DNA from: Atopobium sp.
Lineage (GTDB): Bacteria; Actinomycetota; Coriobacteriia; Coriobacteriales; Atopobiaceae
Length of the DNA: 9,126 bases
Direction: 5' to 3'
Assembly (NCBI GenBank): GCA_015258785.1
Contig: JABZHP010000047.1
Span: 1 to 9,126, forward strand
Under the pieces are notes generated by a model that was not told the DNA's origin, searched no databases, and was given only the letters and a program-made list of their open reading frames with translations. The position numbers were made by a program, and so were the translations under genes. Of this stretch, positions 1 through 6,678 are shown piece by piece (positions within the stretch are counted from its first letter, which is position 1; each line of letters begins with the position of its first letter).

Positions 1-1
1 C

Positions 2-1662
2 AATGATGAGCTGTGGCAATCGTGGAATGTGACCTCTGAGCTGGAAGAAAGGTTTATCCGCTCTGTACGTATGAAGCCTCGCCGTACCGCTTCTGGCGTG
101 GCTACCATTACCGTAATCACCAGGCCGCATACCTGTTCGAGCAATTGCATCTATTGCCCGTGCGATCTACGTATGCCTAAGAGCTACCTTGCTAACGAGC
201 CTGCCTGTCAGCGCGCTGAGCTTACGTTTTTTGATCCATACGTGCAGGTTGCAGCCCGTCTTCAAGCGCTTCATCAGATGGGCCACTCAACCGACAAAGT
301 AGAGCTTATAGTGCTCGGTGGCACCTGGAGCGATTATCCAGAGAGCTACCAGTACTGGTTTATCAAAGAACTCTTCCGCGCGCTCAATGACTGGCCCAAC
401 TCTCCTAATCACATCAAGGAGCGCCTGAATTGGTACACCTCGTTTGGCTTGCAGAACTCTGAAGAAGCACTTTCTTCTTTTGTTGCTGAACAGCAGGCGG
501 CGGTCTTTGATGACACTGCCACGTATAACCAGGCTTTTCATAAGCTCTACGACACCAGCCAGCCTCACCAAAGTGCATGGTCTCGGATGCAGAGCACGTA
601 TGATGAGCTGGAAGAGCAACAACACGTTAATGAAACGGCCGCTGCACGTGTGGTTGGCCTTGTAATAGAAACCAGACCTGACACTATTACGCCGGATAAC
701 CTACGCATGTTTAGGCAGCTTGGGTGCACCAAAATTCAAATTGGCATTCAGAGTACACGCCAAGAATCCTTGACGCAAACCAGCGTCAGATGAGCGTTGC
801 CCAGATTAAACGAGCGTTCTCGCTGATTCGCTTGTACGGATTTAAAATCCACTCTCACCTGATGGTTAACCTGTTAGGCGCAACTCCTGAGGCGGACAAA
901 CAGGACTTTAAAACGTTTGTCACGGATCCAGGATTTCTCCCTGACGAGATTAAACTCTACCCCTGTGCACTGGTATCTGGAACGCAATTGGTCCAGAAAT
1001 ACCGTGAGGGTGCATGGCAACCATACGCCAAAGATGAGCTGGTAGACGTGCTTGTTCAAGACGTGCTTGCAACGCCTCCATACGTGCGCATTTCTCGCAT
1101 GATTAGAGACATTAGTGCCACTGATATTTTGGTGGGAAATAAACATACCAACCTTCGTCAGATGGTGGAGCAAGAGCTGACCACCGAAGACGTCGCAAGC
1201 CGCGTACAGGAAATTCGCTTCAGAGAGATTAACCAGCAGCAGGTAAGTGCCGCAGAACTTACCCTTCAAGACTTTGTTTACACTACCGCAGTCAGCGATG
1301 AGCACTTCCTGCAGTGGGTAACTGCTGACAATAAAATCGCAGGTTTCTGTAGGCTTTCGCTTCCCCACTGGGACAAGCTGACCTCTGGCGCATGTGATGT
1401 TTCTGCCAATGAACTGCTGGTACAGCCAGGCCAAGCCATGATCAGAGAGCTCCACGTGTACGGACAGGCGCTCTCACTGGGCGCAGAAGGAATGTCTGCT
1501 CAGCATCAAGGTTTGGGCCAAAAGCTTCTTGCTAAAGCCTCCTCTATCGCAGCTGAGGCGGGTTATACCAGCCTTAACGTCATCAGCTCAATTGGAACGC
1601 GCGCCTACTATCGCGCTCAGGGCTTTACCGATACAGGTCTCTACCAGCAAAAGGCTCTGTAA
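2..1662 (+). pseudogene. elp3: Elp3-type tRNA U34 radical-SAM/acetyltransferase, 5' partial and frameshifted
   Basis: Elp3 enzymes use SAM radical chemistry and acetyl-CoA to build cm5U at wobble U34 of tRNAs. The frame is open to the left edge, so the N-terminus lies outside; a GTG at 29 exists but the conserved KPxRTASG segment follows too closely for a full N-terminal region. Counting from that GTG, residues 36-43 hold the cluster motif C-SSN-C-IY-C (CX3CX2C), followed by GGT at 98-100 and IETRPD at 213-218. After a frameshift near 764-767 the other frame continues the family pattern: GFKIHSHLM, LGATPE, KLYP, PPYVR, RDI, NLRQ, then the GNAT domain with ELHVYG, the acetyl-CoA loop QHQGLGQKLL and GTRAYYRAQGF at the C-terminus. 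A repaired product would be at least 544 residues, normal for the family. Residues about 121-203 are an insertion relative to human Elp3. Identity is firm; whether the frameshift is real or a sequencing error cannot be decided here. Confidence 0.88.
764..793 (+). other. Frameshift site and ATGA stop/start overlap inside elp3
   Basis: The upstream frame reads IGIQSTRQE and then runs to TGA at 791-793. The other frame, from a766, reads ILDANQRQMSV, as expected for Elp3 after GIQS. Reading GAAATC instead of the observed GAATC joins the two halves exactly, so one A seems to be missing at about 765-767. The upstream stop TGA overlaps an ATG at 790-792 in the second frame (ATGA), so a 290-residue C-terminal piece could in principle be made by reinitiation, although no clear ribosome binding site precedes it. 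No good X-XXY-YYZ slippery heptamer is present. Confidence 0.8.
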
Positions 1663-1719
1663 AAGGTGGCGTGGCCTTGCACCTCTACACAAACTTCATG
1701 CGCTTACTTCATACGTCAC

Positions 1720-1755
1720 AAAAAATGCCGAGAAGACCGTTGATCTTCTCGGCAT
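1720..1755 (-). terminator. Intrinsic terminator of the ahpC-reductase operon
   Basis: A perfect 12-base inverted repeat, ATGCCGAGAAGA (1725-1736) and TCTTCTCGGCAT (1744-1755), encloses a 7-base loop. On the minus strand the hairpin is followed by a run of six T, the complement of a1720-a1725, with the innermost T shared with the stem. It lies about 38 bases past the reductase stop. On the plus strand no T-run follows, so it acts mainly on leftward transcripts, though its stem may also slow transcription coming from elp3. Confidence 0.9.
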
Positions 1756-1793
1756 ATTCATGAGCGCCACCCTCTCCTGGACGCAAATGGATC

Positions 1794-3437
1794 TTAAGGA
1801 ATCAGCGACAAAATCTGAGAGAGATTCTTCTTACCGAAGTCAACCTTTTGGCCGTCGTTGATAACCAAGCATGGAACACTCATGACGTCGTAGGTGTCTT
1901 TGAGCTCCTTGAAGTGGTTGATGTCATAGACATCACAGGTGACCTGAGGGTTGTCTGCAGCAATACGCTGAGCAGCTACAACAACGTCTGGGCACATGGT
2001 ACAAGAAAGTCCTACCAAGACTTGCAGATGTGTCTTTGACTCAATAGCGGCAATGGATGCCTTATCCTCGTCACTAATAGGCTGGCCAGGACCTGCGGCG
2101 TTGTAGAGGCCAAGAACAAACGAAGTGAACTCATGGCCGCCGGGAACACCATGGAACGCAAGACCTGTTGGAGTGCCATCCTGTGCGCACACACGAACAA
2201 CAGGAAGGTTCTTCTCGTCCGTGTCTGAGACTGTTTGAATGCTCAGCTTGTCAGTCATGGAAGAAAGCTCTTCCATGTAAGCTACAAGCTCCTCAGAAAC
2301 AGGTCTTTGATCAAGCTCAAGCTGAAGCACAAGCGGACGTGCCATACGCTCAAAGACAGCGTTGAGCTGTGCCTTCATGTCATCGGTGAAGATCTCTCCG
2401 GAGTCAGAGGCACTCTTAGCCGCTGGAGCCTCAGGAGCTTCCTTCTTGGACGAGATGCGCGTGACGTTCATCTGTGGAACAAAGCCAGTTTTCTCCTGAG
2501 CGCGCTTAATATAGCGCTCCATCTCGGTAGCGGTGGTTGCCGCCTGACCGATAGCCGTTGCAACCTGACGCAATGGCTTCTGACACACATCACCTGCACC
2601 AAAGAGGCCCTCACAGGTTGTTTCCTGGTGCTCATTGGTAATCAGATAGCCGTGATCATCAGTCTGTGCCAGCTCTTTTACCAGGTTGGTCTCTGGCGCG
2701 TAACCCGCGAAGACAAAGACACCAATGGAATCGCCATCTTCTGGAGCAAACGTGGTCTTCTCGCCCGTCTTGAGATTCTTGTACGTAATAGACCTAAGTG
2801 CGGAATCTCCGGCAACGGATTCAACCTGCGTGTTGTACAGAACCGTAATGTTTGGATTTGTGCGAGCAGCCTCGGACGACGCAGGGGCGCAGGTAAATGC
2901 TTCCTCGCGCACAAGAACCGTGATGTGCTTTGCGTACTTAGTTAGAAATACGCTTTCTTCTGCAGCTGCAAAGCCTCCACCAATGACAAAGACTTCCTTG
3001 CCGGTAAAGAACTCGCCGTCGCAGGTGGCGCAGTAAGCAACTCCGTGGCCCTGATAGTCCTCTTCTCCGACAAAGCCGATATGGCGAGGATGTGCTCCTG
3101 TGGCGAGAAGAACCGAAAGGCAGGGACGCTCACCTTTGGTAGTGTGAACTACCTTGACATCTCCGGACATATCCAGGTCAGTAACTTCTGCCAGCAAAAA
3201 CTCTGCACCAAAGGCTTCAGCCTGCTTACGCATGGTTTCTGAAAGCTCAGAGCCACTAGTAGAGAAAACTCCCGGATAATTAACGACCTCATTAGTGATA
3301 GTGATCTGTCCGCCAAAATGGTCCTTCTCGACAACTAGAACACGGTAGCGAGCACGGGCCAGATAGAGGGCGGCGGTGAGCCCAGCTGGCCCACCGCCGA
3401 TAATCACCGCGTCGTAGAGGTCTTTGACGTCGGTCAT
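1794..3437 (-). CDS. Thioredoxin reductase-like flavoprotein fused to a C-terminal AhpF N-terminal-type domain (probable AhpC reductase)
   Basis: This 547-residue protein probably passes electrons from NAD(P)H through FAD to AhpC. Residues 1-312 are a thioredoxin reductase core: FAD motif GGGPAG (14-19), redox pair C136-A-T-C139, nucleotide motif GGGFAAAE (153-160), GVFVFAGYAPET (239-250) and GLFGAGDV (278-284 region) followed by RQVATAIGQAA. An Ala/Pro/Ser/Lys-rich linker (about 320-350) leads to a tandem thioredoxin-fold domain like the N-terminus of AhpF, with GVPGGHEFTSFVLGL (429-444) in the first fold and the dithiol C479-T-M-C482-PD in the second. In AhpF this domain comes first, so the order here is reversed. 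The HRRxxxR NADPH motif of classical TrxR is absent (VREEAFTC at 176-183), so cofactor choice is open. The start ATG has AGGAG seven bases upstream, 16 bases after ahpC. Annotators might call it trxB or ahpF. Confidence 0.92.
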   Translation of the reverse strand: MTDVKDLYDAVIIGGGPAGLTAALYLARARYRVLVVEKDHFGGQITITNEVVNYPGVFSTSGSELSETMRKQAEAFGAEFLLAEVTDLDMSGDVKVVHTTKGERPCLSVLLATGAHPRHIGFVGEEDYQGHGVAYCATCDGEFFTGKEVFVIGGGFAAAEESVFLTKYAKHITVLVREEAFTCAPASSEAARTNPNITVLYNTQVESVAGDSALRSITYKNLKTGEKTTFAPEDGDSIGVFVFAGYAPETNLVKELAQTDDHGYLITNEHQETTCEGLFGAGDVCQKPLRQVATAIGQAATTATEMERYIKRAQEKTGFVPQMNVTRISSKKEAPEAPAAKSASDSGEIFTDDMKAQLNAVFERMARPLVLQLELDQRPVSEELVAYMEELSSMTDKLSIQTVSDTDEKNLPVVRVCAQDGTPTGLAFHGVPGGHEFTSFVLGLYNAAGPGQPISDEDKASIAAIESKTHLQVLVGLSCTMCPDVVVAAQRIAADNPQVTCDVYDINHFKELKDTYDVMSVPCLVINDGQKVDFGKKNLSQILSLIP

Positions 3438-3453
3438 TGTAAGCTCCTAAACC

Positions 3454-4017
3454 TTAGAGCTGACCAACAAGGTCAAGGCTTGGCTTCAGGGTCTCAGCAC
3501 CTGGCTGCCACTTAGCTGGGCAGACCTGATCGCCGTGCTCTGCAACAAACTGTGCAGCCTGGAGAAGGCGGAGAAGCTCCTCAGCGTTACGGCCGATGCC
3601 ACCAGCGGTGACAAGCTCAACCTGGATGACACCCTCAGGGTCAACAATGAAGGCGCCACGCTCAGCAAGGCCAGCATCCTCAATAAGGACCTCAAAGTTC
3701 CTTGCAAGAACGTGAGCTGGGTCAGCGAGCATTGGGTAGGTTACCTTAGAGATACGCTCGGACTCCTCGTGCCATGCCTTGTGGACAAACTCAGTGTCGC
3801 AAGAAACAGAGTAGACCTCTGCGCCAGCAGCCTGGAATTTGTCATAATTGTTAGCAAGATCCTCAAGCTCAGTTGGGCAGACAAAGGTAAAGTCAGCTGG
3901 ATAGAAGAAGAACAGGCTCCACTTACCCAGTGTGGACTCTTTGCTTACCTCAGTGATTTCACCGTTGTGGAATGCGTTTACCTTAAAATCACCAATTTGC
4001 TTACCAATAAGAGACAT
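3454..4017 (-). CDS. ahpC: Alkyl hydroperoxide reductase peroxiredoxin subunit AhpC
   Basis: This is a cytosolic typical 2-Cys peroxiredoxin that reduces H2O2, organic hydroperoxides and peroxynitrite. Its 187 residues equal the length of E. coli AhpC. The peroxidatic Cys47 lies in FYPADFTFVCPTE, with Pro40, Thr44 and Arg120 completing the active site. The resolving Cys166 lies in HGDQVCPAKW, and the C-terminus SLDLVGQL matches the AhpC ending. The GGIGR segment (139-143) is the loop linked to sensitivity to over-oxidation in this family. The ATG follows AAGGA by about seven bases. It is the first gene of a two-gene operon with the flavoprotein reductase 16 bases downstream, which should recycle it. 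A promoter and a Fur/PerR-like box lie directly upstream, consistent with peroxide or iron control. Confidence 0.97.
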   Translation of the reverse strand: MSLIGKQIGDFKVNAFHNGEITEVSKESTLGKWSLFFFYPADFTFVCPTELEDLANNYDKFQAAGAEVYSVSCDTEFVHKAWHEESERISKVTYPMLADPAHVLARNFEVLIEDAGLAERGAFIVDPEGVIQVELVTAGGIGRNAEELLRLLQAAQFVAEHGDQVCPAKWQPGAETLKPSLDLVGQL

Positions 4018-4067
4018 AGTCAGTTCCTTTCTGTAAGTAAAACAATTTGTAAAACGTGCTAGTTAGA

Positions 4068-4095
4068 AGTTTACTCTCTTTAACTCTTTTGTCAA
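4068..4095 (-). promoter_or_regulatory. Sigma-70-type promoter of ahpC
   Basis: On the minus strand a perfect -35 TTGACA (4090-4095) is followed after 16 bases by TAAACT (4068-4073), four of six matches to TATAAT. Transcription would start near 4061, giving an untranslated leader of about 43 bases. The promoter lies between the tRNA-Val terminator and ahpC, so the peroxide operon is transcribed independently of the tRNA. Confidence 0.65.
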
Positions 4096-4098
4096 TAA

Positions 4099-4113
4099 CA
4101 ATAATGATTACTA
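4099..4113. promoter_or_regulatory. Possible Fur/PerR-family operator upstream of ahpC
   Basis: The 15-base segment CAATAATGATTACTA has the 7-1-7 layout of Fur/PerR boxes and agrees with the PerR consensus TTATAATNATTATAA at 10 of 14 specified positions, with the core AATAAT-N-ATTA intact. It begins three bases upstream of the ahpC -35 hexamer, in a short AT-rich patch. PerR control of ahpC is known in Firmicutes. That a PerR or Fur protein acts here is inference, and AT-rich DNA can yield such matches by chance. Confidence 0.4.
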
Positions 4114-4124
4114 TTTATATCCAC

Positions 4125-4156
4125 AAAATGAAACAGGCCAGATTACTCTGACCTGT
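4125..4156 (-). terminator. Intrinsic terminator of the tRNA-Val gene
   Basis: In the minus-strand RNA, ACAGGUCAGA (from 4156-4147) pairs with UCUGGCCUGU (4142-4133) over ten base pairs including one G-U, closed by a GUAA tetraloop. U-rich sequence (UU, C, A, UUUU) follows. It lies eight bases after the encoded CCA end and separates the tRNA transcript from ahpC. Confidence 0.8.
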
Positions 4157-4163
4157 GAACAGT

Positions 4164-4239
4164 TGGTGGGCGTTATAAGATTTGAACTTATGACCTCTTC
4201 CGTGTCAGGGAAGCGCTCGTCCCCCTGAGCTAAACGCCC
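4164..4239 (-). tRNA. tRNA-Val (anticodon GAC), CCA encoded
   Basis: The minus strand folds into a standard 76-base cloverleaf. The acceptor arms GGGCGTT and AACGCCC pair fully, followed by discriminator A and an encoded CCA (4164-4166). The D stem is GCTC/GAGC. The anticodon stem CTTCC/GGAAG encloses loop CTGACAC, giving anticodon GAC, which reads GUC and GUU valine codons. The T stem ATAAG/CTTAT encloses TTCAAAT. The T arm is A/U-rich compared with the other stems, but no pair is broken. It is a single tRNA gene with its own promoter and terminator. Confidence 0.96.
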
Positions 4240-4247
4240 GAATATGT

Positions 4248-4268
4248 TTGCTGCTGGGGATGCAGCAA
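4248..4268 (-). other. Leader hairpin upstream of tRNA-Val
   Basis: TTGCTGC (4248-4254) and GCAGCAA (4262-4268) form a perfect seven-pair stem with a seven-base loop, between the tRNA -10 element and the mature 5' end at 4239. The transcript would begin at or inside this hairpin, so it would be part of the short 5' leader removed by RNase P. Its role is unknown. Confidence 0.5.
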
Positions 4269-4273
4269 GGGAT

Positions 4274-4302
4274 ATATTACGAGAAACCCGCCCCTCTTGC
4301 AA
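4274..4302 (-). promoter_or_regulatory. Promoter of tRNA-Val
   Basis: On the minus strand TTGCAA (4297-4302) is followed after 17 bases by TAATAT (4274-4279). The spacer holds a GC-rich GAGGGGCGGG stretch just before the -10. The predicted start is about 30 bases ahead of the mature tRNA. A second TTGAC-like element lies slightly further upstream. Confidence 0.65.
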
Positions 4303-4452
4303 CCGTCAAACTCAACTTTTTTAGAAATTTGCAAAAGATCGGTTTGTCGTAACATTGATGGCTATTTAAATACCGCGGGCTATCAAATGAATGACCGCCT
4401 TTTAAACCCGTACGTCTTCTGCACCTCAATTATTAAAAAATAGGCAACTGGA

Positions 4453-4481
4453 TTGTAAAAGCATACGGTCAGAAGTATTAT
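4453..4481 (+). promoter_or_regulatory. Promoter of the AT-rich membrane-protein gene
   Basis: TTGTAA (4453-4458), a 17-base spacer and TATTAT (4476-4481) form a reasonable sigma-70 promoter on the plus strand, with a predicted start near 4488 and a leader of about 23 bases. The stretch from 4303 to 4452 to its left is AT-rich and shows no gene or RNA that I can recognise. Confidence 0.55.
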
Positions 4482-4510
4482 GGCAAGTCGTTCGATTGAG
4501 GGAGAAACTT

Positions 4511-5059
4511 ATGAACTTTCTGGAATATAACAAAGACGAGAAGCTTCACTTTAATTATAAGAAATCATGCGGTCTCTGGTTAATTGTTGTAGCTCTCATC
4601 ATTTTTGCAGCTACCGTAATAGGTGGAAAGCAGATTATCAATATGTCCGTATTTAGCTTTGGATATGTTGCAGCCTTCTTATCAATAAACACAAATAAGA
4701 AAGTTCTCAATAAGTTTTCCGATGGTCCTTCAAGTAAGTTTCAGAACAAAATGTCTCTATACGCTGTGATTTTATTATTCATTTTGATGTTTTTATTAGG
4801 TGGACCATTTTTTGCAACTGAAAACTGGAGACTTATTTGGTTGGGTGCGTTAATGGCCACGGCGCTGCACTTTTTCCTCTATTACTTTGTACACGGAAAA
4901 TCGATGATCTATTTGGCTATACTCTGCGCCGTTAATGTTGGTATAGGTTATATTTTTCCAGACATCCCACTGACAATAACTGCCTATATTGATGCGGCAA
5001 TTAAACTTGGCTTTGGAATATACCTGTTCTTTTTCTCAAAGCCAACTCAACAAAAATAA
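4511..5059 (+). CDS. Uncharacterised multi-spanning membrane protein
   Basis: I do not recognise this 182-residue protein with certainty. I chose the ATG at 4511 because GAGGGAG sits six bases upstream; a TTG at 4496 is in frame but has no such site. After a short polar N-terminus come about six hydrophobic segments (roughly residues 20-38, 43-60, 80-98, 106-127, 130-150 and 157-176) and a short polar tail ending KPTQQK. The start of the first helix, CGLWLIVVALIIFAATVIGGKQI, in its order of residues recalls small DUF-type membrane proteins of Firmicutes (possibly DUF6609), but that is from memory and weak. The gene is visibly richer in A+T than its neighbours, uses AT-ending codons, has its own promoter and opposes the genes on both sides, so it may have been acquired. 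It ends seven bases from the stop of the convergent small gene. Confidence 0.75.
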   Translation: MNFLEYNKDEKLHFNYKKSCGLWLIVVALIIFAATVIGGKQIINMSVFSFGYVAAFLSINTNKKVLNKFSDGPSSKFQNKMSLYAVILLFILMFLLGGPFFATENWRLIWLGALMATALHFFLYYFVHGKSMIYLAILCAVNVGIGYIFPDIPLTITAYIDAAIKLGFGIYLFFFSKPTQQK

Positions 5060-5066
5060 CCTTCGC

Positions 5067-5270
5067 CTAGAGTCCATGTGCGTCGAACGTGTCCTTAACC
5101 AGTGCAACAAGTATTGGTATAAACACAGCTACGCCTGCTAAAAGCATTGGATTGTCACGTACTTCCGGAATGTCCTGTAAGAAATTCTGCAAATCATAGA
5201 CAAGACCAACGGCAACGGCAATAAGAATAGGTGCCAGAATAATCAAAATAGGATTTGGTGGTTTACGCAT
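5067..5270 (-). CDS. Small two-helix membrane protein, unknown function
   Basis: The likely protein has 67 residues, starting at the ATG at 5270: a basic start MRKPPNP, one helix at about residues 8-24, a polar acidic loop (YDLQNFLQDIPEVRDNP), a second helix at about 42-59 and an acidic tail. A TTG at 5321 in the same frame would add 17 residues but has no ribosome binding site. Upstream of the ATG only a weak GAAAG is seen, about eight bases away. It follows the flippase-like gene by 97 bases in the same direction and may be cotranscribed. The clean two-helix pattern with charged loops argues for a real gene. I know no family for it. Confidence 0.6.
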   Translation of the reverse strand: MRKPPNPILIILAPILIAVAVGLVYDLQNFLQDIPEVRDNPMLLAGVAVFIPILVALVKDTFDAHGL

Positions 5271-5322
5271 AAGGATGCTTTCTTTTACAAGTACTGCACA
5301 CGCAGCGGTCCAATAGAGCAAA

Positions 5323-5373
5323 GATACGTATCAAGCCACATTCTGGCTTTTCTTCCTTACTTCTTCCCTACTT
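5323..5373. repeat. Palindrome, hairpin and 11-base tandem repeat after the flippase-like gene
   Basis: Three elements are packed together: a perfect palindrome GATACGTATC (5323-5332), a six-pair hairpin AAGCCA/TGGCTT (5333-5338 and 5344-5349), and two tandem copies of an 11-base unit differing by one base (CTTCCTTACTT at 5352-5362, CTTCCCTACTT at 5363-5373). The second copy contains the stop codon of the flippase-like gene (5368-5370). The hairpin is followed by a T-rich run on the plus strand only, so it may be a weak terminator for rightward transcripts. Confidence 0.5.
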
Positions 5374-6666
5374 CTTACGCTTAACCTTAATTTGAATGCC
5401 AGAGATCTCTGGACGAGACGATGTAGAAGCAACAGCGCCTTTCTCGCCATTTACAAAAGCCGAGAAACGCTGACGGAAACGGTTCCACTTGTGGTAGATA
5501 GGCTCGTGATCATGAGATCTAAGGCCCAAAAGCATGCTTGCGGCCATAGTTGGAAGCAGATACTCAATAGCGCGCCAAAGCACAAAGCCTGCGGCAATTT
5601 CTTCACCAAACATATGACCAAACAGGAAGGCAAAGCCACCCTCTGCACCACCAGTTCCACCAGGAAGTGGAATGGCCGAGGTCAAGAGCTCAAGCATTGA
5701 ACCAGATGCAAGGCAGGTCAGAAGGTCTGCGGGTTGGCCGAGTGCACGCAGAACAAAGTATGGAAGTGCATAGAGGCAGCCAAGCTGGACTAACGTAACC
5801 AGCAGAACAACGCACATCTCTGGGATGTTCTTTGCAGCAGTCTTAAAGCCGTTAGAGAACTCATCTACCTGCGTGTTAATGATGCCATGCCAGTGGTCGT
5901 ACTGCTTTACGATACGAAGACGTGAAAGCAGCCTTAAACCCCAGTTGCCCACAGTCTTTACCATTTTTGGAAGCAGGCAAATGGCCAGGATAACTGCAAC
6001 CATCACTATCTTTGCGCCAAACAAAATAACGCCAATAACGGTTACATCGCCAAATTGCTCGTAGAAATAATTGGCCCTAAAGATAAGCATCAGAGCTGCA
6101 AAGATGCCCTCGCCCGCCTCGTACATAACAAAGCGGGTGAACTGCAAAGCTCCTGCCTGACCCACAGAAATACCCGCACGAGTGAGGCGATAAATCTGAG
6201 CAGGAGCAGCGCCAGCACCGTTTGGTGTGAGGTTCATGAAGAAGATACCCGACGCCTCAACGCTCATCAGGTCACGAACACCAACAGGACTCTCGGGGTC
6301 TGTAATAACTGAAATTACGTAGGCGAGAATACCCAGGAAATAGTAGACAAAGTAGCAAAGAGCACCAGCAATGAGCCAACCTGTATCTACGTCTGCTAGA
6401 GCAACAACAAACTCATCAAACTGACCAGAGAAAACGATATAGAGTGCGTACAGTATTACAACCGCAAAGAGGAAGAGAATGCTCTTTCTAACTTGACCAA
6501 AGCTCTCTTTTGCCTCTTCTACCTGCTCAGATGAAGAAGTTGGAGCAACACTAATCTTAGGCTTTTTGGTTGAAACACCCTTAACGGTTGTAGATCCAAT
6601 CTTCACCGTTACCTTCGGTGTAGATGAGGGGTGCTCGGTTTCAGACGCGCCATCTGGGCGATCCAT
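5368..6666 (-). CDS. Flippase-like integral membrane protein (UPF0104 / LPG synthase TM region family)
   Basis: This 432-residue protein matches the membrane half of MprF-type lysylphosphatidylglycerol synthases and stand-alone YbhN/AglD-like proteins, thought to move lipids or lipid-linked sugars across the membrane. The signature segments are FMNLTPNGAGAAPAQIYRL (143-161) and TSAIPLPGGTGGAEGGF (329-345), followed by RAIEYLLP (365-372). Residues 1-60 are a polar, probably disordered cytosolic tail. About eight hydrophobic segments follow from residue 62 to 382, then a basic C-terminus ending KVKRKK. No aminoacyl transferase domain follows, so it is not a complete MprF. The start at 6666 is set by a near-perfect AAGGAGGT site five bases upstream; a longer in-frame start at 6714 lacks one. 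It lies 107 bases after mnmA, with no clear promoter or terminator between them. Confidence 0.85.
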   Translation of the reverse strand: MDRPDGASETEHPSSTPKVTVKIGSTTVKGVSTKKPKISVAPTSSSEQVEEAKESFGQVRKSILFLFAVVILYALYIVFSGQFDEFVVALADVDTGWLIAGALCYFVYYFLGILAYVISVITDPESPVGVRDLMSVEASGIFFMNLTPNGAGAAPAQIYRLTRAGISVGQAGALQFTRFVMYEAGEGIFAALMLIFRANYFYEQFGDVTVIGVILFGAKIVMVAVILAICLLPKMVKTVGNWGLRLLSRLRIVKQYDHWHGIINTQVDEFSNGFKTAAKNIPEMCVVLLVTLVQLGCLYALPYFVLRALGQPADLLTCLASGSMLELLTSAIPLPGGTGGAEGGFAFLFGHMFGEEIAAGFVLWRAIEYLLPTMAASMLLGLRSHDHEPIYHKWNRFRQRFSAFVNGEKGAVASTSSRPEISGIQIKVKRKK

Positions 6667-6670
6667 GGGC

Positions 6671-6678
6671 ACCTCCTT
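6671..6678 (-). promoter_or_regulatory. Strong ribosome binding site that fixes the flippase-like start
   Basis: AAGGAGGT on the minus strand lies five bases before the ATG at 6664-6666. It decides for the shorter 432-residue protein over a version with 16 more residues. Confidence 0.85.

Noticed and set aside
749..793. Programmed -1 frameshifting in elp3
   Set aside because: The overlap contains CAAGAAT but no slippery heptamer allowing good re-pairing and no obvious stimulatory hairpin just downstream. A lost A explains the data more simply.
2235..2945. 236-codon plus-strand reading frame opposite the flavoprotein reductase
   Set aside because: It is the antisense shadow of a strongly conserved gene and shows no family motifs of its own.
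4111..4302. 63-codon minus-strand reading frame over the tRNA
   Set aside because: It runs through the tRNA and its promoter and has no ribosome binding site; it is a chance open frame.
4340..4440. Hairpin GCGG...CCGC followed by CTTTT as a terminator
   Set aside because: Only four pairs with a loop of about 16 bases and no gene ending in front of it; likely chance.
4164..4510. tRNA-Val as an integration site for an island carrying the AT-rich gene
   Set aside because: Islands normally enter at the tRNA 3' end, which here faces ahpC. The AT-rich gene lies on the 5' side, and I see no integrase and no repeated copy of the tRNA 3' end.
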